Origin: Tolypothrix sp. PCC 7712
Lineage (GTDB): Bacteria; Cyanobacteriota; Cyanobacteriia; Cyanobacteriales; Nostocaceae
Length of the DNA: 64,000 nt
Direction of reading: 5' to 3'
NCBI RefSeq assembly: GCF_025860405.1
Contig: NZ_CP063785.1
Coordinates: 4,030,001-4,094,000 of the forward strand
Below, piece after piece: positions 37,632 to 45,903 of the stretch (position 1 is the first letter of the stretch; every line of letters begins with the position of its first letter). The translations under genes and the position numbers were made by a program. Below the pieces are notes generated by a model. That model ran no database searches. It saw only the letters and a list, made by a program, of their open reading frames with translations, and was not told where the DNA came from.

Positions 37632-37952
37632 GTGTCAACTTAACGTGAAACCCGCTCTTGTGCAAGGTTTCGCCCTCACCCCCAGCCCCTCTCCCGCAGG
37701 GAGAGGGGAGTAAGAGATTTAGTTCCCCTTCTCCTGCGGGAGAAGGGGTTAGGGGATGAGGGTGCAAGGCAATACTGCTCGGTTAAGGATTTTCAACTCG
37801 GAATTTGGTTGGGGGAAAAGGTGAAAGGGTAAGGGTTAAAGGTTTTTTATTGCCCCTTTTCCCCTTCTCCTTTTGCCCTTAACCGACAAGTATTGGGGTG
37901 CAAGGTATTTGTACAACGCCTGCCCTTTATCGCTTTTAGCTTAAGTTGACAT
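37632..37952 (-). mobile_element. R185 MITE copy G, interrupted by R126
   Basis: 321 bp between GTGTCAACTTAA and TTAAGTTGACAT. Removing the 126-bp insert and its 10-bp target duplication leaves exactly 185 bp. Confidence 0.85.
37770..37895 (-). mobile_element. R126 MITE copy 2, with 10-bp target duplication
   Basis: 126 bp from CAATACTGCTCGGTTAAGG to CCTTAACCGACAAGTATTG. Both sides carry GGGTGCAAGG (37760-37769 and 37896-37905). Inserted within R185 copy G. Confidence 0.88.
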
Positions 37953-38019
37953 CACTGAGCATTGCTGTGCCCCTACCAATTTGTCATATAATTTTTCAAA
38001 ATTGGTATGATTTTGCTTC

Positions 38020-39051
38020 TTAACGTTGAAATTGCTTCAGCGTTTTATACATTTCTGGTAGCCGATTATAAATTGCACAGACCTTGAGATATAGTTTGTG
38101 GGGAATGGCGGGGGTACCAGAGACAATTTCCCCTGGTGCAACATCATTATGAATTCCTGCTTGCGCTGATGCGATCGCACCGTCTCCAATTTTGACTTGA
38201 TTGGCTATTCCGGTTTGTCCTGCGAGGATGACACGATTACCAACTTTTACACCACCAGCCATTCCAGCTTGTCCGGCGATCGCACAACCAAAGCCAATTT
38301 TGCAACCGTGACCAATTTGCACTAAGTTATCAATGATTGTATCGTGACCTATCCTGGTTTCTCCCACTGCGGGGCGGTCAATGGCGCTGTTAGAACCAAC
38401 TTCTACGCGGTCTTCTAAAACAGTGTAGCCGGATTGTTGCATTTTTACCCAACCACTACGTGTAGGTACATAGCCAAATCCTTCTGCACCGATGACAACG
38501 CCACTATGAATAAAACAATCTGCACCAATTTGGCTACGCTCGTGGATGGTACAGTTAGCTTGTAAGGTAGTGCGATCGCCAATGGTGACATCGGGATAAA
38601 TCACTACATTGGGGTGAATAATCGCACCATTACCAATTTTGACTCGCTGCTGAATGACTACATGGGGGCCAATGTAAACATCGCTACCAATTACCGCCGT
38701 GGGGTCAATTACTGCCGTGGGATGAATTGCGGGGCTGGGGCGGTATGGTTGATAATAAACTGCGATCGCTTGAGCAAATAACAAGCGTGGTTCTTTGGTA
38801 GCTACCCAAACAATATTCCGTTCCTGTGCTTGGGCTTGTAAGGTTTTGTCTTGAGGTAAAATTAACGCCCCAGCATGAGTTTTACCCACCCAAGAAAAGA
38901 ATTTTGGCCCTTCTATATAGCTGAGATTACTACTAGTGGCTTCATCAATGGCTGCTAAGGCTGTAATTTCTGGATCGTGATTGGGGTGAGTGTTGAGGCT
39001 GTGGTCAGTAACAATATCATCAAATCGGCTGACAATTTCGCTGAACTTCAT
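38020..39051 (-). CDS. lpxD: UDP-3-O-acylglucosamine N-acyltransferase
   Basis: 343 residues. An N-terminal uridine-binding domain (about 1-105) precedes a left-handed beta-helix of hexapeptide repeats (IHPTAVIDPTAVIGSDVYIG onward). The active-site region is SNSAIDRPAVGETRIGHDT then IIDNLVQIGHGCKIG, with the conserved histidines. It adds the second hydroxyacyl chain in lipid A synthesis at the cytoplasmic side. It lies alone from the other lpx genes and 78 bases after the DUF692 partner gene on the same strand, so it may be read through. Confidence 0.93.
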   Translation of the reverse strand: MKFSEIVSRFDDIVTDHSLNTHPNHDPEITALAAIDEATSSNLSYIEGPKFFSWVGKTHAGALILPQDKTLQAQAQERNIVWVATKEPRLLFAQAIAVYYQPYRPSPAIHPTAVIDPTAVIGSDVYIGPHVVIQQRVKIGNGAIIHPNVVIYPDVTIGDRTTLQANCTIHERSQIGADCFIHSGVVIGAEGFGYVPTRSGWVKMQQSGYTVLEDRVEVGSNSAIDRPAVGETRIGHDTIIDNLVQIGHGCKIGFGCAIAGQAGMAGGVKVGNRVILAGQTGIANQVKIGDGAIASAQAGIHNDVAPGEIVSGTPAIPHKLYLKVCAIYNRLPEMYKTLKQFQR

Positions 39052-39129
39052 TGTTATTTATTGATGAGACATTAATAAAAGCAAGATAATTGTCGCTCTT
39101 TGTCAGCCAGATGTTCACGATTTACATTT

Positions 39130-39702
39130 TTAAAATAGCGATCGCACAGTATGATGTAGGGGCGATCGCGTCTGGAAACGCCACCATACACAGATTGTGA
39201 GTTGCGGATGTATCTCTTCCCCATTCCCTAGTTTGTCAACAGCATAACGAAACCAACGTACTTTTAAGCCGTGATTTAGTTCCTCGGCTAATAGCCAAGC
39301 TTGTTCGTAGCGGACTAAATCACTTAGCCAAATTGGTTCTAACCCCTCTAGCGGTGAGGTTTGGGTAATAAAGTCAGCAAAGGCGATCGCATCTTGTCGA
39401 TGTTTCTTGATACCTTGGGGTATATAGGTTTCTGCATATCGCCAAAATAAAGTTTTGAAATTTTTACCGAGTGCGATCGCAGTGCGTGGTAGTAACTTTG
39501 ATAATAAATTTAATCGCTTCCACTTCAGAGAATTGGCAAATAGGTTAACTTGTGCAGTAGCAAGTTGAGATAAATTTTCTATTTCAGCATCGCTTAATCC
39601 CAATTCTGCACCAACGACTTTTGGGTTAGCAAAGAAACTGTTCCTGAATTCAGTATTAGTATACAGTTGGGCTAAAACCTGCTGCGTTTGTGCTAAACCC
39701 AT
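39130..39702 (-). CDS. DUF692-associated partner protein (RiPP-recognition type)
   Basis: 190 residues. The N-terminal 40 residues (MGLAQTQQVLAQLYTNTEFR, then GLSDAEIENL) are helical. A helical middle and C-terminal part (IWLSDLVRYEQAWLLAEELN) follows. Its start overlaps the DUF692 stop by ten bases, i.e. translational coupling. DUF692 enzymes act with a small partner that binds the peptide substrate (MbnC, DUF2063/BufC, SCO6045-type). The position and fold pattern suggest this role here. The exact partner family is not certain. Confidence 0.65.
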   Translation of the reverse strand: MGLAQTQQVLAQLYTNTEFRNSFFANPKVVGAELGLSDAEIENLSQLATAQVNLFANSLKWKRLNLLSKLLPRTAIALGKNFKTLFWRYAETYIPQGIKKHRQDAIAFADFITQTSPLEGLEPIWLSDLVRYEQAWLLAEELNHGLKVRWFRYAVDKLGNGEEIHPQLTICVWWRFQTRSPLHHTVRSLF

Positions 39703-40526
39703 TTACCATGACTCCCGGCGATATGTCGTGCTTGTTGCAGTTCTGCGACTAATTCTGCAAAGGCTGGTAAGTTTTCATCTCGTTCGAGAACTATTCCTTT
39801 AACTGGAAAGTTGGCGACAACCTCATCCATCAATTGCCAAATTTCGGCTGGTGTTGAGTGGGAATGGCTATCAATCAAAATACCATCATGCCAATGTCCA
39901 CCCACGAAATGCAACTGTACAACCCGTTCTAGCGGTAATTGTTGGAGAAACTGTTGCACATCATAGCCGTGGTTAACAGCATTAGTGTAGAGATTCGTCA
40001 CATCTAACAGCAACCCGCAATCAGCACGTTCTGCGACTTCCGCTAAAAATTGGGCTTCTGTCATCTCCCCACCAGGAAGTGCCACCATATAAGTAATATT
40101 TTCCACTATTAATGGCACATCAATCCGGCGACGCACTTCAGCGATGTTGCGACAAACTACTTCCACAGCTTCCCGGGTATAAGGTAGCGGTGACAAATGT
40201 CCGATATCAATTCCCCCAGCTTTGGTAAAACAAAGATGCTCACTCCACCAGGGGGGGTTAAGCTGCTTAATTAGTGCTGCTAGTTTAGCTAAATAATCTC
40301 TATCCAAACCTTCAGCACTACCTAAAGACAGATTAATTGCATGGGGAATTATGGGGAAATGCGCCGCCAGCAATTCTAATTCCTGCTGTTTTGCTGCTGG
40401 TGCATCTAAATAATGTTCAGCAACAATTTCCAGAAAGTCTACTGGCTGACGATTGAGAAACAATTCACTTTTAAATAGTTCTCGAAAGCCTAGCCCTACA
40501 CCTAAATTAGGGAGATGAGATAACAT
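39693..40526 (-). CDS. DUF692 multinuclear iron oxidase (MNIO, MbnB/BufB-like)
   Basis: 277 residues, a TIM-barrel of the DUF692 family. Metal-ligand motifs in order: LGVGLGFRELF near the N-terminus, IPHAINLSLGSAEG, PPWWSEHLCFT, VENITYMVALPGGEMTE, LLLDVTNLYTNAVNHG, LHFVGGHWHDG, SHSHSTPAEIW and VLERDENLP. Known members (MbnB, TglH, ChrH, BufB) use two or three irons to oxidise cysteine-containing peptides, making oxazolone/thioamide, thiooxazole or related groups. The next gene upstream encodes a Cys-tailed protein that could be the substrate. Family certain, reaction unknown. Confidence 0.9.
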   Translation of the reverse strand: MLSHLPNLGVGLGFRELFKSELFLNRQPVDFLEIVAEHYLDAPAAKQQELELLAAHFPIIPHAINLSLGSAEGLDRDYLAKLAALIKQLNPPWWSEHLCFTKAGGIDIGHLSPLPYTREAVEVVCRNIAEVRRRIDVPLIVENITYMVALPGGEMTEAQFLAEVAERADCGLLLDVTNLYTNAVNHGYDVQQFLQQLPLERVVQLHFVGGHWHDGILIDSHSHSTPAEIWQLMDEVVANFPVKGIVLERDENLPAFAELVAELQQARHIAGSHGKWV

Positions 40527-40606
40527 CTTATTAGAAATTCAAAATTAACAAAGCCATCTATGACAAAGATTCCAAAGTTTGCATCTGTTTCTGAAATTGT
40601 ATATTT

Positions 40607-40645
40607 ATTGTGGGGTGGGCATATTGCCCACCCAATCTATGCAAA
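40607..40645. repeat. REP hairpin (R129 core, short form)
   Basis: TATTGTGGGGTGGGCATATT then GCCCACCCAATC folds as a hairpin in the 140-base gap between the Cys-tailed protein gene and the MNIO gene. It could attenuate or stabilise the mRNA between the two. Confidence 0.55.
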
Positions 40646-40666
40646 TTAAATGCCTTAACAGCTTAT

Positions 40667-41614
40667 TTAACTACCACCACAGCCACCACAGCCGCCACCA
40701 CAACCGCCGCCGCAAGAACTTCCACCACTACAGGAACTCCCACCACTACAGGAAGTTGTACTACTGCAAGAACCATTAGAAGTGTTGCTTCTTTGGCTAC
40801 TAGTTCTAGATATAGCAGGATAGAAAACTTTGTAGTATGAATCGTATTCACTACCAGCGAGTGCTTCTACACCAAAGATTGCTACTAGCAAGTTGTAATT
40901 GAATACTGAAAGAAAGCTGGAATTCTTTGCCTTATTCTTCAATTGAGCAAATGTATTTTGGAGTTGTTCAAGGTAAGCTTTACCTCGATGACTAAGACGC
41001 GGTCGCTGATTGACTAACGAAAAAATCCACATAATTGATAGGATACCCATAATAATGAGAAAACCCACGTTATAATGTCCTTTCGCTAAAGCAATGAGTA
41101 GCTTATAAAAGCCTAAACTGAAAATAATTGCGGCTGCAATTAAGCCAACTTGTCTATTTCTTACTTGCCATTTATGAGCATATAGTAGTTGCTCATCGTG
41201 TAATTGCCTTTCATATCTATCGCAGTCTAGCTGAATTTTGTTAGCTATTGACTCTATTGATTTTACTTTTGGAGAAGTAGAATAACTAGAAAATACCTGA
41301 TGTTCTATCAACTGTAGTTCTGATAGACTGCCATGAGTGGATGTTTGGCTAATTCCTTCTTTTGTGATTTGTAAAAAGTTCCTCTGAATTAAATTTAAGA
41401 TTACTACCTTTACTACTTCTGATTTTCCCGAACGCAGATAGGCAATTTTGTAGATATCTAGTTCGCTAGGGATTAAAGGTAAGGGTTGATTTTTTGTCGG
41501 ATCTTGTACAAGTTTCCAGCAAACTAAAAGTGTCAAGCTAATGACGCTACCATACAAAAGTAAGAATTTTGGCCCGTACATATCTGCAATTGGGTTATGT
41601 AGCAAGGCTTCCAT
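40667..41614 (-). CDS. TIGR04222-like membrane protein with Cys/Gly/Ser tail
   Basis: 315 residues. One membrane segment near 14-34 and two near 157-205 are seen. The soluble part contains SELDIYKIAYLRSGKSEVVK and LNLIQRNFLQIT, then YNLLVAIFGVEALAGSEYDS near 257-276, matching the 'TIGR04222' family, which usually ends in low-complexity Gly/Cys sequence. Here residues ~283-315 read as a Ser/Gly tail with seven cysteines in CSGGSS, CGGG and CGG units. It lies 140 bases upstream of a DUF692 enzyme and its partner on the same strand. Reading the tail as the modified substrate is inference. Confidence 0.78.
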   Translation of the reverse strand: MEALLHNPIADMYGPKFLLLYGSVISLTLLVCWKLVQDPTKNQPLPLIPSELDIYKIAYLRSGKSEVVKVVILNLIQRNFLQITKEGISQTSTHGSLSELQLIEHQVFSSYSTSPKVKSIESIANKIQLDCDRYERQLHDEQLLYAHKWQVRNRQVGLIAAAIIFSLGFYKLLIALAKGHYNVGFLIIMGILSIMWIFSLVNQRPRLSHRGKAYLEQLQNTFAQLKNKAKNSSFLSVFNYNLLVAIFGVEALAGSEYDSYYKVFYPAISRTSSQRSNTSNGSCSSTTSCSGGSSCSGGSSCGGGCGGGCGGCGGS

Positions 41615-42055
41615 AAGGTTTTACTCCAGATTTTCACACCACTAGTACCGCAAGGCGGAAGTCAAAAGTCAAAAGTCAAAAGTCTTGTTTTCTCTGGCTT
41701 TGACGTTTTATAAATGGTCTATTGATTCCCGCCAAGTTGTACGAGATATATTAGCTCCATATATATAAACAACAAGAGTTATCGTGTTTACGGAAAACTT
41801 TGATATTAGAAACCATTTATCAAGTAAATCTTAAGTAGGAGACTAACACGACTAAAATAGTGCATAAAAAAACTCTTGTGGGATGGGTGTCTCACCCGTC
41901 CAAGGCGGACAAGATGTCCACCCCACAAGAAAAATTATTGCACAAAATTAGCTGTGTCAGTCCACTACCGCTACTATTTTGACTTTTGTACAAACGCGAT
42001 TAATTGCGTCTCTGCAATTCTTTATTCATTAAAAACCCGAATTCTCAAACAGAAA
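41615..42055. other. Spacer with REP hairpin and M5 palindrome
   Basis: 441 bases. An R129-core hairpin lies at about 41872-41935 (CTTGTGGGATGGGTGTCTCA and inverted arm) and an M5 palindrome at 41988-42015. Promoter sequence for the Cys-tailed protein operon presumably lies at 41615-41860. Confidence 0.5.
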
Positions 42056-42847
42056 TTAATCAGCCCTCATCACAGGTAATTTGGTTCCGCATCTTTTGCA
42101 AAATCCAGCATCTGCATCGTGGTAAGCTAAACCGCACCCAGAACAATTCGCTTCTATTTGGTTCGCAGTTTTTACCAAGCGCTTAATTAAATCACCAACT
42201 TGCCAAGGAATGAGGGCAATACCTGTCAAAATCATTAATACTGTTAACCAGCGCCCTAATTCAGAAGCGGGTGTCACATCCCCAAAACCCACAGTTGTCA
42301 TGGTAACAATCGAAAAATACAATGCATCTAAAAAAGTGGCAAAACCTTGGGGATTAACAGGATGTTCAACTTGATAAATTAAGCCCGAGTAAACAAATAT
42401 AATCGCAAATAAGGTAAATAATATTCTTGCAAATATTACACCATCTTCAGTACTCACACTACCAAAGAAAAATCTTTTATCGATAAACCTGATTAATCTT
42501 AAAATCCGAAACCATCGTAATAAACGAATAAAGCTTAAATCTACGGCTCCTAGAAAAAATGGCAAGATAGCAATTAAGTCAATAATGGAATATAAGCTAA
42601 AAAAGTATTTAACCTTATTTTCTGCGCTCCATAGACGAATGGCATATTCAACTGCAAAAACTATGAATATAACAGTATCAATAATTTGTAATTGAAACCG
42701 GAGAGAATCAGGAATATTATAAGTTTCTGCGACAAAAATCCCTGAAGACAAAAGAACCAATCCGGCGATAGTTAAGTTAATTACTTGTCCTAGTGGTGTT
42801 TCTATGTCTGTTAAATAGAATTCGGCTTTTTCTCTGCTAAGTAACAT
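42056..42847 (-). CDS. Voltage-gated-type potassium channel with C-terminal zinc ribbon
   Basis: 263 residues. Six membrane segments; S4 is RLLRWFRILRLIRFIDKR (about 108-125), with arginines every third residue. The pore loop has the K+ selectivity filter TVGFGD at 185-190. After S6 a short linker leads to a zinc ribbon (about 233-258) with CSGCG and CKRCG, two CxxC pairs. The ribbon could sense metal or bind a partner. A gated K+ channel in the cytoplasmic membrane is the likely role. Confidence 0.88.
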   Translation of the reverse strand: MLLSREKAEFYLTDIETPLGQVINLTIAGLVLLSSGIFVAETYNIPDSLRFQLQIIDTVIFIVFAVEYAIRLWSAENKVKYFFSLYSIIDLIAILPFFLGAVDLSFIRLLRWFRILRLIRFIDKRFFFGSVSTEDGVIFARILFTLFAIIFVYSGLIYQVEHPVNPQGFATFLDALYFSIVTMTTVGFGDVTPASELGRWLTVLMILTGIALIPWQVGDLIKRLVKTANQIEANCSGCGLAYHDADAGFCKRCGTKLPVMRAD

Positions 42848-42938
42848 ATTTAACCCTAACTATTTTTCAGTATTTCGTAGAAACAACATTTAAAATACGA
42901 TATTGTTAACAAGTATCTTTTTCAACTCCTTCAGGAAT

Positions 42939-43364
42939 ATGGATCATGAATATTTTATGCGCCTAGCGATCGCAGCAGCAAAAAAAGGTGATACACCTTA
43001 TGGTGCAGTGATTGTGAAAGATAACGAAGTTGTTGCCGTAGGTCATAATACTGTAAGACGCGATAACGATCCATCTGCTCATGCAGAAATCAATGTTATT
43101 CGTAGTTTAACAGCTAAAATTCAAAATCCTTCTTTGGCAGGTTATAGCATATATACAACTGGAGAACCTTGTCCGATGTGTGCAACGGCTTGTGTGTGGA
43201 CGGGTATCTCTGAGATTATCTATGGTGCTTCTATTCAAGATTTAATTTCTATCAATCAATCACAAATTGAGATTTCTTGTGAAGAGGTGATTGCTAAATC
43301 ATTTAGAAATATCAATGTGATTAAAGGGGTTTTAAAAACAGAATGCTTGGCATTATTTAATTAA
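42939..43364 (+). CDS. Nucleoside/nucleobase deaminase (CMP/dCMP deaminase family)
   Basis: 141 residues from the ATG at 42939, preceded by AGGAAT. The upstream TTG start at 42903 is less likely. Zinc motifs are clear: SAHAEINVI (HAE) and EPCPMCATACVW (PCxxC). Length and the DHEYFMRLAIAAAKKGDTPY start resemble guanine deaminases and tRNA adenosine deaminases (TadA). A C-terminal KTECLALFN is closer to guanine deaminase. Substrate not fixed by sequence alone. Confidence 0.85.
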   Translation: MDHEYFMRLAIAAAKKGDTPYGAVIVKDNEVVAVGHNTVRRDNDPSAHAEINVIRSLTAKIQNPSLAGYSIYTTGEPCPMCATACVWTGISEIIYGASIQDLISINQSQIEISCEEVIAKSFRNINVIKGVLKTECLALFN

Positions 43365-43661
43365 ACGCCAAGCTATCTATTTTATCTCAACTAAGAATTA
43401 CGGAAGTTTAACTAGTTCTAATTCTTTGGGGCCAGTAGGACGATATAAAGTTACTGTCTTGTCCATATTTGGATATTGAATAAAATAAATAAAACCGTTT
43501 TAAAAACAGAACGCGACACATGGGTAGGGGCACGGCACCTGTAATATATTTGATATACCTAAAGATTGTAGATGCCGTGCCCATACAAAGAATTTATCTG
43601 TCGCAAACATTATTTGAATTTGTATAAACTTTAGTTTATTAGTAATAATTTTAATTGATAC
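43365..43661. repeat. Convergent spacer with M3 copy c
   Basis: About 43490-43627 is an M3 element: inverted ends AAAACCGTTTTAAAAAC and TTTGAATTTGTATAAAC, with internal pair TAGGGGCACGGCACC and GATGCCGTGCCCATA. No gene. Confidence 0.6.
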
Positions 43662-44324
43662 TTAATCGCCGTCATTTAAATATGCTAAAAATGTATTAGC
43701 AAAAATGGCCGCTTGAGTGCGATCGCGTAAATTGAGACGATTCAACATATTGGTCACATGGTTTTTAACTGTCCCCTCAGAAATGTAGAGTTGTTGGGCT
43801 ATTTCTCGATTACTAGCACCTTGAGCAATTAGACGTAAAACTTCTTTTTCTCTAGGAGTCAGTTCTGCTAAACTAGGCGGAATTTCTGGTGGTGGGGTTG
43901 GTTCTAAGGTCGGAAACTGCGTTAATAATTTTTTGACTATCCCTGGCCCTAATTGAGTGTAGCCTCTGTGAACAGCACGAATGGCAAAAGCTAATTCTTC
44001 TGAAGGTGTATCTTTGAGTAAATAACCCATTGCCCCATTCTGGAGTGCAGCTTTGACATATTCATCATCATCAAAAGTTGTTAATACTAAAACTTTAATA
44101 CCGCTAAATTGCTGTTGAATTTCTCTTGTAGCTGCAACTCCATCCATGATCGGCATTCTAATATCCATCAATACTACATTCGGTTGCAATTCAGCAATTA
44201 AATTCAGTGCTATAGCTCCATTTTCTGCTTCTCCCACAATTTCTAAATCTGTTTCTAGTTCTAATAAAGCTCTTAATCCTTGTCGAATTAAATTTTGGTC
44301 ATCTACTAGTAATACTTTAATCAT
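43662..44324 (-). CDS. NarL/LuxR-type response regulator
   Basis: 220 residues. The receiver domain (1-~120) has the acidic pair VDDQ, phospho-acceptor Asp54 in VVLMDIRMP and conserved Lys in LLKDTPSEEL. The output domain (about 150-215) is a LuxR helix-turn-helix: LTPREKEVLRLIAQGASNRE then IAQQLYISEGTVKNHV. Its start overlaps the kinase stop by four bases, so the two are a pair. The divergent Spy-like gene at 45904 is a natural target. Confidence 0.95.
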   Translation of the reverse strand: MIKVLLVDDQNLIRQGLRALLELETDLEIVGEAENGAIALNLIAELQPNVVLMDIRMPIMDGVAATREIQQQFSGIKVLVLTTFDDDEYVKAALQNGAMGYLLKDTPSEELAFAIRAVHRGYTQLGPGIVKKLLTQFPTLEPTPPPEIPPSLAELTPREKEVLRLIAQGASNREIAQQLYISEGTVKNHVTNMLNRLNLRDRTQAAIFANTFLAYLNDGD

Positions 44325-45553
44325 CTATTCAGCCTCATTAGAGGAACATCAACTATAATTTTACAACCCTCCCCAGGTGTACTGTTAATATTAAATACAC
44401 CACCAATTGCTAAAGTGCGATCGCGCATACTTTGCAAGCCAAACCCAGTAGTATTTTGCCTAAAGTCAAAGCCGTGACCGTTATCCTGAACAGTTAAATG
44501 TAACCCCCTAGGAGTTTTATCTATTTCTATCCTCACTTCTGTGGCTTTGGCATACTTAGAAATATTAGTTAATGATTCTTGAATGATGCGGTAGATAGCA
44601 ATTTTAATTTCGCTGGGTAAAGGATGATCTAAGTTAATCATGCAAATTGGTGAAAAACCATTTCCATGATGAAAATCTTCTAATAATTGATTAATTGCTT
44701 GTTCTAAAGATTGTTCTTGCAAGGGATGAGAACGCATCGTAGAAATAGACTGTCTCACATCTTGTAAGGCTTTAGAACCTAATTCTTTCGCTCTCTTCAA
44801 AAAATCATGAGCTTTATTGGGATTAGATTGTGAAAGCTTTAAAGCTGTTTCTAATTGCAGATTTAATGCTGTTAAGGAATGTCCCAAAGAATCATGAATT
44901 TCCCGCGCAATGCGATTACGTTCTTCTAAAGTTGCTTGATTCTCAATGCGGAGAGCATATTGACGCAATTTTTCGTTAGCAACAGCTAATTCTTCGCGGC
45001 TTTGGCGTTCGGATAATACTGTATTCATTAACATTAAGACAAAAATCAAACTTAAGCCAAATAATAAAGATAAACTCAGAGTAAAAAATTGAAAGCGCTC
45101 TTGAAATTGCGGTGGTGGCGGAAAATTCTGCCACTTACGCTGTAGTGTTAGCCAGAATAAAAGAAATGATATGAATGTAACTATTAAACGCCCTGGTAAC
45201 TGAAAAATTAAGCAACTACGAGTTACTAAAATCATATAGATAAAAGGGAAAAGCCGAGAAATTCTTCCTCCTACAAAACCAGTAGTAAAAATCAAAAAAA
45301 CTTCAATAGCTGTAAAAATTATTTTACTTATTTGGTTGCCAGTGGGTAATCTCAACCCCATCAAACCAAAAATAATTAAACAGCCAGTAGCAACTATTAA
45401 ATTCTCGGGACTGGGTTCGTGAAACCTCGCAGCAAAACGTGGCGGTGGTGGAGAAGGCATAATCGCAGTTAGCATAGCAATTGCTAACAGTATCCACTCT
45501 AAATAAAGTAGAAATCGAAACGGATGATTGTGAATCTTTATTGGAGGTTTCAT
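44321..45553 (-). CDS. NarL-type sensor histidine kinase
   Basis: 410 residues. About six membrane segments in residues 14-180 with almost no periplasmic loop, so the sensor is probably within the membrane. The HisKA_3 site is His220 in RNRIAREIHDSLGHSLTALN. The ATPase has DNGHGFDF and GFGLQSMRDRTLAIGG. It should phosphorylate the overlapping response regulator. The architecture is like DesK/LiaS-type kinases that sense membrane state. Divergence from a Spy-like envelope protein fits that. Confidence 0.93.
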   Translation of the reverse strand: MKPPIKIHNHPFRFLLYLEWILLAIAMLTAIMPSPPPPRFAARFHEPSPENLIVATGCLIIFGLMGLRLPTGNQISKIIFTAIEVFLIFTTGFVGGRISRLFPFIYMILVTRSCLIFQLPGRLIVTFISFLLFWLTLQRKWQNFPPPPQFQERFQFFTLSLSLLFGLSLIFVLMLMNTVLSERQSREELAVANEKLRQYALRIENQATLEERNRIAREIHDSLGHSLTALNLQLETALKLSQSNPNKAHDFLKRAKELGSKALQDVRQSISTMRSHPLQEQSLEQAINQLLEDFHHGNGFSPICMINLDHPLPSEIKIAIYRIIQESLTNISKYAKATEVRIEIDKTPRGLHLTVQDNGHGFDFRQNTTGFGLQSMRDRTLAIGGVFNINSTPGEGCKIIVDVPLMRLNR

Positions 45554-45720
45554 AACAGTAAAAGTTAATTAAATGAATTAATAAAATTAGTTGCTGAAAT
45601 TTTTATTGGATAATACTTCTATATAGCAAGAGCTTGATTCCTCAAATTCTTACAGCATGGTTCTTATTTACGTACATCCACCGAGGGAATTACAAGCCTT
45701 TTAAATAGAAATACAAAAAT

Positions 45721-45744
45721 AAACTGCTAAATCAGCAGTTTTTT
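45721..45744 (+). terminator. Terminator-like hairpin
   Basis: AAACTGCT-AAATC-AGCAGTTT then TTT. No plus-strand gene ends just upstream. Confidence 0.5.
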
Positions 45745-45803
45745 CACCTTAATTTAATTTACCTGAAATGACTAGTATGATTGCTCATGAATGAATAATG
45801 ACT

Positions 45804-45832
45804 AAAGTCATGGGTGTATCCATGACTTTTTC
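45804..45832 (+). terminator. Terminator-like hairpin
   Basis: Perfect 10-bp stem AAAGTCATGG / CCATGACTTT with a six-base loop, followed by Ts. It lies 72 bases before the Spy-like ATG. Confidence 0.55.
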
Positions 45833-45903
45833 CTCATGTGTTGACTGAAGACGAGTTCGTAAGATGGTGACATCAGAAAAGGAAAAAACACACGAGGTCA
45901 ATC

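Larger units (their letters stand above)
37352..38019. other. Spacer with R129 and a nested R185/R126
   Basis: 668 bases, no gene. It holds an R129 element (37476-37604), immediately followed by R185 copy G with an R126 element inside it, and the right half of an M3-type repeat (to about 38008). Confidence 0.7.
45554..45903. promoter_or_regulatory. Divergent spacer with two hairpins
   Basis: 350 bases between the kinase gene and the Spy-like gene. Two plus-oriented terminator-like hairpins occur, at 45721-45744 and 45804-45832. They would place the Spy-like gene's promoter after them or make it subject to attenuation. Confidence 0.5.
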
